From an uncultured Acidobacteriota bacterium (GTDB taxonomy: Bacteria > Acidobacteriota > Blastocatellia > Pyrinomonadales > Pyrinomonadaceae): a stretch of DNA of 64,000 nucleotides. Every line of letters starts with the position of its first letter. Positions within the stretch are counted from its first letter, which is position 1. Shown here in pieces: positions 1 to 5,953 of the stretch. The position numbers were made by a program, and so were the translations under genes. The stretch is taken from NCBI GenBank assembly GCA_937873515.1, contig CALMYB010000001.1:1-64000 (forward strand), given 5' to 3'. The notes beneath the pieces were generated by a model. That model had not been told where the DNA came from. It was given only the letters and a program-made list of their open reading frames with translations, and searched no databases.

Positions 1-91
1 CACAATTCACCACTCACAATTCACCACTCACAATTCACCACTCACAATTCACCACTCACAATTCACCACTCACAATTCACCACTCACAATT
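1..91. repeat. 14-bp tandem repeat array (truncated by the window edge)
   Basis: Six perfect head-to-tail copies of the 14-mer CACAATTCACCACT fill bases 1-84, followed by a 7-base partial copy. The array runs off the left edge, so its real length is unknown. No spacer differs between copies, so it is a simple satellite-like array and not a CRISPR. It sits in the gap downstream of the FHA-PrsW gene. Confidence 0.95.
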
Positions 92-100
92 TCCTCGATG

Positions 101-148
101 TTTGTTCCGTTCCGCGCGTGGCGGAACAAGCGGAACAAAACGGAACAA
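101..148. repeat. GGAACAA 9-bp repeats forming a hairpin
   Basis: GCGGAACAA occurs twice in tandem (121-129 and 130-138), followed by a variant AACGGAACAA (139-148). The segment 101-116 is the inverted counterpart: TTTGTTCCG (101-109) can pair with CGGAACAAA (131-139), and TTCCGC (111-116) with GCGGAA (121-126). The whole makes an imperfect extended hairpin. No ORF or promoter is convincing here, and bases 149-355 show nothing I can identify. Confidence 0.7.
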
Positions 149-355
149 AAATCGGCGTTCTGGCGACCTGCGGTTACAATTATTGTCACTATTGTCAAAG
201 ATCAGGGCGTAAAACATATGTTTACGCCATCTCTACGAGTATATCACGCGTGTCAAGAGGTGCTTTTGATTCCTTTTCGGAGCACCTTGTTCAAGCTTTG
301 TTACTTTCGAATTCGAAACCGCGGAAGAAATACTTGTTCGATAATGGCTTCGCAT

Positions 356-543
356 AGCCACGTCGTTTACGGCGTGGTTTAGGACGGAAAATGAATCCTC
401 GGAGGCGGCTCGGCCGCCGACTTCTCTCTGTCGCGTGCTTCGCACGCTCCGGCAGAATATTGAGGAGAAGCTAACCACGAGCTGAAGCTCGTGGCAATCC
501 AGCAGCCTTACCCTGGGCTATATTCTTTGTCCCCTACGGGGAC
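356..543. repeat. Cluster of REP-like extragenic palindromes
   Basis: Five short hairpins lie within about 190 bases: 356-379 (AGCCACGTCG, loop TTTA, CGGCGTGGTT with two wobble pairs), about 402-417 (GGCGGC/GCCGCC), 433-447 (GCGTGC, loop TTC, GCACGC), 475-494 (CCACGAGC, loop TGAA, GCTCGTGG) and 529-543 (GTCCCC, loop TAC, GGGGAC). Dense tetraloop or triloop palindromes in a gap are typical of REP elements, which are often mobilised by RAYT transposases. No transposase gene is in the window. Confidence 0.6.
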
Positions 544-556
544 TAGGTCCTTTGCG

Positions 557-592
557 GTCCGCACGAAATGCACAAAATGCACGTTTTGCACA
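557..592. repeat. 9-bp WWWTGCACR tandem repeat, copy 1
   Basis: AAATGCACA (566-574), AAATGCACG (575-583) and TTTTGCACA (584-592) are in tandem, preceded by a degenerate unit ending GCACG (557-565). The same 9-mer family recurs as five perfect-length units at 33696-33740. It lies just downstream of the FHA-PrsW stop codon. Confidence 0.75.
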
Positions 593-607
593 AAAACGAG
601 ATACCGG

Positions 608-2146
608 CTAAACCAGATCGCGGAGCCGCAGGACCTCGTCTCTGAGAAGCGGATTCTGTTGGAAACTTGCAGTTTCGCCCTTCGCCTTGGTCGCACGCTG
701 GATGTGCCAATAGCTCAAGCCGAGCTTTCCGACCGCGCGAAGATATTTGGTTCTCGCTCCGAATTTACCCTCGAAGATCCCCTGAACGACCCAGCCAAAT
801 CCGCGAAATGCAGAAGTCGCGATCCGTTCGAGTTCCGGAGAAATGAGGCCGCGTGCGACATCAATCGCAAGCATCTCTTTCAAGATCTTTCCCTGCCGCC
901 GCATAATAAAAAGGCTAAAGCCGACGAAGATAAGGAAGAACGGAATTTCGGCGACGAAATAGCCGAGCAAAAAGCCTTCGGTGCCGCCAAGCACTGCCAT
1001 GCCGTTCCAGATCGCATGCAGAAGCACTGCCCCGAAGTATCCCACGACCGGCATGATGATCCGCACGGCTTTATTGTGCGACTCGCGCGCGATACCGCAT
1101 CCGATTCCGGTCATTGAAGTGAATGTCGCGTGAGCAAAAGGCGACATTATCCCGCGCAGAACAAAGAGCAGCATCAATCCGCCGAAACCGCCGCCAAGCA
1201 GCCCTCTGCCGTAATAAAGCACGTTCTCAACGGTCGCAAAACCGAGAGCGATCACGCTCGCAAAGACGATGCCGTCCAGAATGTCGTCAAAATACTTTCG
1301 GAAGAAGATCAAGAGGATAAGGACGCCCAGGCCCTTTGAGCCTTCTTCAAAGATCGGCGCGGACATTACCGCACCTGCCGCCTGCCCAACATCCGGCGAG
1401 ATCGCCATCCCGACCGCAATTCCGAAGACCGTATTGACAACGAACGAAAAAATGACCGCGACCAAGGCTCCCCAAGCAAAGGCAAGGGCAAGCAGCCAGA
1501 TCGGCTCCGGATCATATCGGTCGAGCCAGAGAACCGGCATCAGGTAGATCATCGCGGGGACAAAGGCGACTATCGCTGCGATCACCGCTGCTACGGGCCC
1601 GATACTCAAGAAAACGATCCCCATAACGATCAGGATCAGGAACACGAGGGCAAAGAGCGTGACGCCGATGCCGATGTACTTGCCTGTCGAGCTCGTCTCC
1701 GGCTTGACGGCGATCGCCGAATTTAGCCCGAAGTTGCCGAGCGAGCCTTGGATGCTCTGCGCTTTTTCAACCTTCCTGTTGAACTCATCGACCTGCAGCT
1801 CGCGAAACTCTTCGCGGGGTATTGTCGGCACGGAATCACCCGCAAGCGAGACGAACGCAGTAATGCCGTTGCGGCCGAACTGTATCTTGTCCCCATTTGA
1901 CAGCAGCGTCGGCGCCGAGATGCGTTGGTCATTAACGAACGTTCCGTTCGTGCTCTGATTGTCGGTGATGTAGTATCCGTCGAACTTGCTCTCGATGAAC
2001 GCGTGCTGCTTCGATGCGGCCGTCTCGACCATCGGATTGAACCTGATACTGCAAGAATCGGCTCGTCCTATCGAGAGAAAGCCGTTCTCGAGCTCAAATA
2101 CCTGGCCTGCGAGAGATCCGTCGTTGATCGTTACTCTAAGCTTCAT
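608..2146 (-). CDS. FHA domain - PrsW-type intramembrane metalloprotease fusion
   Basis: This 512-residue protein joins a cytoplasmic FHA (phosphothreonine-binding) domain to a multi-spanning PrsW-family membrane protease. FHA landmarks are GR (27-28), SKQH (45-48) and NQSTNGTF (63-70). After a linker (about 105-155) come roughly eight hydrophobic segments carrying the PrsW motifs: EEGSK (267-271), HATF (339-342) and HAIWN (377-381), the predicted zinc and catalytic residues. PrsW proteins cleave membrane substrates such as anti-sigma factors. The FHA domain suggests that a Ser/Thr kinase signal recruits or controls it. It is the last gene of the minus-strand block, separated from the gene before it by a terminator. 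The domain assignment is firm; the substrate is unknown. Confidence 0.85.
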   Translation of the reverse strand: MKLRVTINDGSLAGQVFELENGFLSIGRADSCSIRFNPMVETAASKQHAFIESKFDGYYITDNQSTNGTFVNDQRISAPTLLSNGDKIQFGRNGITAFVSLAGDSVPTIPREEFRELQVDEFNRKVEKAQSIQGSLGNFGLNSAIAVKPETSSTGKYIGIGVTLFALVFLILIVMGIVFLSIGPVAAVIAAIVAFVPAMIYLMPVLWLDRYDPEPIWLLALAFAWGALVAVIFSFVVNTVFGIAVGMAISPDVGQAAGAVMSAPIFEEGSKGLGVLILLIFFRKYFDDILDGIVFASVIALGFATVENVLYYGRGLLGGGFGGLMLLFVLRGIMSPFAHATFTSMTGIGCGIARESHNKAVRIIMPVVGYFGAVLLHAIWNGMAVLGGTEGFLLGYFVAEIPFFLIFVGFSLFIMRRQGKILKEMLAIDVARGLISPELERIATSAFRGFGWVVQGIFEGKFGARTKYLRAVGKLGLSYWHIQRATKAKGETASFQQNPLLRDEVLRLRDLV

Positions 2147-2280
2147 ATCTTCCTCGGGTGTGCGAATACAAACCGCCTAAAGACAAGTGCCCGGGCAATT
2201 TGAGCCGCCTGCCTTATGCTGATCCGGTCGAAAGTCAATGATACTGCTTGAAAAATTGGCTAGATTTTAGCACACAACAG

Positions 2281-2318
2281 AAAAGGAACAAGCTTCTGAA
2301 AGCAGAAAGCTTGCTCCT
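2281..2318 (-). terminator. Rho-independent terminator
   Basis: On the minus strand AGGAGCAAGCTT (2318-2307) pairs with AAGCTTGTTCCT (2295-2284), 12 pairs with one G-U, followed by a short T run (2284-2281). It lies 35 bases past the stop codon of the HARE-HTH gene, so it probably ends transcription of the metG-tatD-yajQ block before the FHA-PrsW gene. Confidence 0.75.
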
Positions 2319-2352
2319 AGTCTTCCCGGAAAATCGGTGCGATCGAAGATCT

Positions 2353-2967
2353 TTAGGTGCCCGTCTGGACGGCCTCGCGCATTATGAGATCAAAGGTGCC
2401 GGGATCGACCTTGCGGAATCGACGATTTCGGTTGAGCGAAACCGCGATCGAGATCGTCGGGTTGTTGCCTTTGAACTTCATCCCGCCCGAGATAAGCAGA
2501 TTGTAAAGCTCATTTACATGAAGCGGACGCCCCGCTTCGCGTAAAAGAAGCGTACACGCCTGAGTGATCGTACGGTCCGAGAATCGGTTCGTAAGCGGTT
2601 CGATGTTCTGTGAGATCGACGGGACCGTTCGGTGATGGCTCAAATAAGAAACGGTCGAAGAACGCGCCTCTCGATTCGGTTCGCTCCGAAAGGTTTCGGC
2701 AGGCTGACTAGAGACTGAACCGTTCTCGTCGGAGATCTGAATGTTGCGGCCGAGCAGCCGTCCCCGCGATCCGCTGCGCATGGTAACGAGTAGGCTGTCG
2801 ATCGCTTGCTCGGTCTGTGAAGCGCTATTTTCTAAAGCAGTTATTTCTTGCCTAAGCACTTCAACTTCACCTTCGGCCTCGCGCAAACGCCCCATCAAAC
2901 GGTTTTGAGCGTTGCGGGTTTGACGCAAACTTTGTTCAAGTGTTGCTATAAGATTTTCGTCTAACAT
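2353..2967 (-). CDS. Coiled-coil protein with C-terminal HARE-type winged helix
   Basis: This 204-residue protein begins with a long coiled coil (about 1-65, heptads of Leu/Glu/Arg), continues through a low-complexity Ser/Arg/Glu stretch, and ends in a domain (about 130-200) resembling the HARE-HTH (HB1/ASXL/restriction endonuclease HTH) fold. The clue is the stretch beginning 'LLREAGRPLHVNELYNLLI', followed by a GxxFKGNNP turn and a short strand RFRKVDPGTFDL. HARE-HTH domains bind DNA, possibly modified DNA, and occur in RNA polymerase delta, restriction and chromatin proteins. Here no nuclease or methylase is adjacent; it follows the polyprenyl synthase by 59 bases. The family assignment is moderate and the function unknown. 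Confidence 0.6.
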   Translation of the reverse strand: MLDENLIATLEQSLRQTRNAQNRLMGRLREAEGEVEVLRQEITALENSASQTEQAIDSLLVTMRSGSRGRLLGRNIQISDENGSVSSQPAETFRSEPNREARSSTVSYLSHHRTVPSISQNIEPLTNRFSDRTITQACTLLLREAGRPLHVNELYNLLISGGMKFKGNNPTISIAVSLNRNRRFRKVDPGTFDLIMREAVQTGT

Positions 2968-3026
2968 ACTGATCTAGCGGTACTTAAGATGCATTGAGAG
3001 ATTGCTTTAAGTTGTTGCGTGCCTGT

Positions 3027-4046
3027 CTAGCTTCGACGTTGGATAACAAATCGGGGAATCTCTTCCAATGTCTGACGATACAAGGTTTTGCTTAAAACAT
3101 CAAGCACTTTTTTTGCGGATTCGGCATGTGCATAAGCGCGCTCCCTTATGCTGTCAACGATACCGTGGAGGTAGAGGCGGTCGATTATCATCGCCCTGGA
3201 GAAGTCATCGTAGGCTCCGGAAAGCATCATTCTTTCAAACTCGGGGCGTAGTTCGGGTTCGACCTCAAGCAGCTTGATGAGCGGAAGCGTGAGCTTGCCT
3301 TCGAGCAGATCGACGCCCGCGGCCTTGCCCAGGCTTTCGTCGTCAGCAGTCAGGTCAAGAAGGTCATCTGCGAGCTGAAAAGCGATTCCGAGGTCGAGGC
3401 CGTATGATCTCATTGCCGCGACCGTCGCTTGATCCGCACCGGCGGCCATCGCACCGATCTCGCAGCATGCAGAGAATAGATACGCGGTCTTGCGCTTCAG
3501 TATGTCAAAATACTCGGCCTCAGTGATATCAAGTCGGCCGATCATCGTCATTTGGATCAGTTCGCCCTCGGTCATCTTGCGAGTGAGTCGCGTGAGAACA
3601 TCGAGGATCTCGAGTTTACGCTCGGCGAGCGACGTCTCGAAGGCCGACATATAGAGCCAATCGCCCATCAGCACCGAGGTCTGATTGCCGAATCTCGCGT
3701 TTATGCTTGGCCGGCCGCGACGCGTGTCGGCGTTGTCGATGATGTCGTCGTGGACGAGCGTCGCTGTATGGAGCATCTCCATAACGGTCGCGAGCCGAAT
3801 TACATTCTCGGCATCACCTTGCCCGCCGCACGCGTAATTCGTAAGGATCAGAAGGGCCGGCCGAACTCGTTTGCCGCCCGACGCACGCAGGTAATCGCTA
3901 AGGAAATTAACGACACGAATATTCGAACGCGCCTGTGCTTCGAACTCGGCTTCGACAAGCTTCAGCTCATCTTTTACAACGTCGAAGACCTTGCGTGCCG
4001 AAGTTTTGGAGATGACTTCCCTTTTTACGTATGCGAAGGTCTGCAT
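3027..4046 (-). CDS. Polyprenyl diphosphate synthase (trans-isoprenyl chain elongation)
   Basis: This 339-residue class I trans-prenyltransferase condenses isopentenyl diphosphate onto an allylic primer. The first Asp-rich motif is DDIID (100-104, in LVHDDIIDNADTRRGR) and the second is DDLLD (227-231), both metal-diphosphate ligands. Also visible are GGKRVRP (57-63) and the Lys/Thr of RKTAYLF. Length and motifs match octa- or hepta-prenyl diphosphate synthases that make the side chain of respiratory quinone, which fits the ubiE/menG gene elsewhere in the window. Product chain length cannot be read from sequence alone. It starts 2 bases after the yajQ stop, so the two are probably translationally coupled. 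Confidence 0.88.
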   Translation of the reverse strand: MQTFAYVKREVISKTSARKVFDVVKDELKLVEAEFEAQARSNIRVVNFLSDYLRASGGKRVRPALLILTNYACGGQGDAENVIRLATVMEMLHTATLVHDDIIDNADTRRGRPSINARFGNQTSVLMGDWLYMSAFETSLAERKLEILDVLTRLTRKMTEGELIQMTMIGRLDITEAEYFDILKRKTAYLFSACCEIGAMAAGADQATVAAMRSYGLDLGIAFQLADDLLDLTADDESLGKAAGVDLLEGKLTLPLIKLLEVEPELRPEFERMMLSGAYDDFSRAMIIDRLYLHGIVDSIRERAYAHAESAKKVLDVLSKTLYRQTLEEIPRFVIQRRS

Positions 4047-4048
4047 TC

Positions 4049-4540
4049 CTAACGGTAATTATCGAACTGCATATCGATGCCGAAGTCTTTTGCCTTGAGC
4101 CGTGCGATCACGTCTTGGAGCGTGTCGCGGTCCTTGCCCGAAACGCGAACAGTGTCGCCCTGGATCGAAGCCTGCACCTTCAACTTCGCGTCTTTGATGA
4201 ACTTGACGATCTCTTTTGCCTTATCACCCGGAATACCAGCCTGTATCTTGACCGTCTGACGAACAGTTCCGCCGGCGGCCGGTTCGATCTTCTGATAATC
4301 GAGAGCCTTGAGCGAAACGCCGCGTTTTACAAGCTTGCCCTGAAGAATATCGTTCATATTGCGAAGCTTCGTTTCATCCTCGGCCGATAACACAAGATCC
4401 TTATCCTGAAGTTCCGCCGTCGCCTTGCTGCCTTTGAAATCGAACCGCTGAGATACTTCTTTCGCGGTCTGATTCAGAGCGTTCGTAACCTCTGCATAAT
4501 CCGTCTTTGAGACGACATCAAATGAATTCTCTTTTGCCAT
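4049..4540 (-). CDS. yajQ: YajQ-family nucleotide-binding protein
   Basis: This 163-residue protein has the usual YajQ length. The N-terminus MAKENSFDVVSKTD with VTNALNQ, the central QRFDFKGSKA and the C-terminal VRVSGKDRDTLQDVIARLK are hallmark segments of the two-domain ferredoxin-like YajQ fold. Some family members bind cyclic di-GMP and act as transcription co-regulators; that role is known for Xanthomonas homologues and only inferred here. It is coupled to the downstream polyprenyl synthase gene. The 82 bases between it and tatD hold a dispersed repeat. Confidence 0.9.
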   Translation of the reverse strand: MAKENSFDVVSKTDYAEVTNALNQTAKEVSQRFDFKGSKATAELQDKDLVLSAEDETKLRNMNDILQGKLVKRGVSLKALDYQKIEPAAGGTVRQTVKIQAGIPGDKAKEIVKFIKDAKLKVQASIQGDTVRVSGKDRDTLQDVIARLKAKDFGIDMQFDNYR

Positions 4541-4558
4541 AGTTTAATAGTTATTTTA

Positions 4559-4634
4559 CCGCATCAACGCAAATGACGCAGATGAAAGCTTTCTATTTCG
4601 CTGCCGATCTGCGATATCCGCGTCAATCCGCGGC
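4559..4634. repeat. Dispersed 'CGCAGATGACGCAAATG'-type repeat ending inside tatD
   Basis: The stretch between yajQ and tatD is built from variants of short words (CGCAAATGACGCAGATGAAAG, then CTGCGATATCCGCGTCAATCCGCGG). From memory it resembles intergenic repeats common in Acidobacteria and other soil bacteria, in which CATCTGCGTCATCTGCG and GATTGACGCGGAT words alternate. Its outer edge lies within the last codons of tatD and supplies the TGA stop at 4623-4625. Confidence 0.5.
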
Positions 4635-5435
4635 CAAACTCAATTTGAATAGATCCAGAAAATTTCGCGTCGTGTGTTCGGCGATCGCGGCGGGCGAAAC
4701 TCCGTAAAGTTCCGCAAGAAACTCCGCCGTATGAACAACGAACGCAGGTTCGTTCCTTTTCCCGCGAAAAGGTACCGGCGTTAGGAATGGGCAGTCGGTT
4801 TCAACCAACAATCTGTCAAACGGAACGACGCGAGCAGCCTCACGCAGATTCTCAGCTTTCTTGAACGTAACGTTGCCAGCAAAGGAGATAAGAAAACCAA
4901 GATCAAGACAACTTTTTGCCATCTCGGGCGTTCCGCCAAAGCAATGCATTATCCCGGGCGGAACGCGGACGCCCTCGTCCGCATCCCCATACGTTTCCTT
5001 TAAGATCTCAACCGTTTCTTCGTCAGCCGCACGGCTGTGAATTATGATCGGCAAATTCAACCCTTTTGCAACTCTGATCTGCCTGCGAAAAACGTCACGC
5101 TGCACTTCATGAGGGCTGTGATCGTAATGATAATCCAGCCCGATCTCGCCCCACGCAATGACCCTATTGGAGCTTTTCACGAGCTCGATCAGATGAGCTT
5201 CGGCGGCATCGTCGTATAACTTCGCATCGTGCGGATGGACACCGACGCTCGCGAAAACATTCTCGTACTTTTCGGCGACGGCGACGGCTCTTCGAAGATC
5301 ATCCGAATGCGGATCACCCGTCCCAACGTTCAGCATCGCCCGAACGCCCGCCGCCCTAGCACGCGCAACGACCTCGTCCCGATCGGCGTCGAAACCTTCC
5401 CCGTCAATATGGCAATGAGAATCGATCAGGATCAT
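4623..5435 (-). CDS. tatD: TatD-family metal-dependent deoxyribonuclease
   Basis: This 270-residue TIM-barrel amidohydrolase is about the family's usual 255-265 residues. Metal ligands are visible in DSHCHID (5-11), WGEIGLDYHYD, the HSR motif in 'LPIIIHSRAADEE', MHCFGG and VETDCPFLTP. TatD enzymes are 3'-5' DNA exonucleases implicated in repair or DNA degradation. The start codon overlaps the stop of the upstream lipoprotein gene by 4 bases (ATGA). The pairing metG-tatD is common in bacteria; here a lipoprotein gene is wedged between them. The last few residues (LAAD) come from a dispersed repeat that abuts the gene. Confidence 0.92.
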   Translation of the reverse strand: MILIDSHCHIDGEGFDADRDEVVARARAAGVRAMLNVGTGDPHSDDLRRAVAVAEKYENVFASVGVHPHDAKLYDDAAEAHLIELVKSSNRVIAWGEIGLDYHYDHSPHEVQRDVFRRQIRVAKGLNLPIIIHSRAADEETVEILKETYGDADEGVRVPPGIMHCFGGTPEMAKSCLDLGFLISFAGNVTFKKAENLREAARVVPFDRLLVETDCPFLTPVPFRGKRNEPAFVVHTAEFLAELYGVSPAAIAEHTTRNFLDLFKLSLAAD

Positions 5436-5953
5436 TGCGAAGGGAACCGAACCGAGCTAAGCACTCGCTCAAACGTTTCCGATCCCTTTTCTGCCCCCGG
5501 CGTCGACAACGGTACCAGAGTGACGTGTAAGACTCCTTTATTATTCGACACGATGGCAGTCCATAGGTATTTCCTTTCGTCAATATGGAGCAAGTACATC
5601 CGTCCGTGGAAACCATCCACCTGGACCTCCTGCTTTTCTTTTATGCTGTCTTTGAATGCTAGTTCCAAATCCCCTTCAGAGTATTCCAAAAACTTTTGAA
5701 CGCTCTCCCCAGTATCCGGATTATGGTCACCAAAAGTAATCCTGTATCCGATTCCATTACTGTCGCAGGAATATTTGTAGCCGTAACGCTTTCCCGCTTT
5801 GTAGGGGTACTCTTCAACCTCACGTCCGGGAGCGCACGGAAGCTTAACACTAAAACCGGCATCCTTGGCAACGAATTCCGTCCACCCATCTGGCGGTTTT
5901 ACAGCACAACCGAACACGAACAATGCACCAACTAGGATTGGCAGGCCCCTCAT
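5432..5953 (-). CDS. Small lipoprotein of unknown function
   Basis: This 173-residue protein begins with a short type II signal peptide and the lipobox FVFGC (Cys at residue 16), so it should be a lipid-anchored periplasmic or outer-membrane protein. The rest is a single compact domain starting 'GWTEFVAKDAGFSVKLPC', a pattern found in small lipoproteins whose body is a beta-sandwich-like 'F.S.D.GFSV.LP' domain. Two further cysteines could form a disulfide. It overlaps metG upstream and tatD downstream by 4 bases each, an unusual insertion into the metG-tatD pair. The function is not known. Confidence 0.75.
   Translation of the reverse strand: MRGLPILVGALFVFGCAVKPPDGWTEFVAKDAGFSVKLPCAPGREVEEYPYKAGKRYGYKYSCDSNGIGYRITFGDHNPDTGESVQKFLEYSEGDLELAFKDSIKEKQEVQVDGFHGRMYLLHIDERKYLWTAIVSNNKGVLHVTLVPLSTPGAEKGSETFERVLSSVRFPSQ

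Noticed and set aside
1..91. Regular repeat array considered as a CRISPR
   Set aside because: Units are contiguous with no spacers and no cas gene is nearby; it is a simple tandem repeat.
491..1117. A 208-codon plus-strand frame at the left end
   Set aside because: Antisense to the FHA-PrsW gene, which has clear motifs; this frame is charged and featureless.
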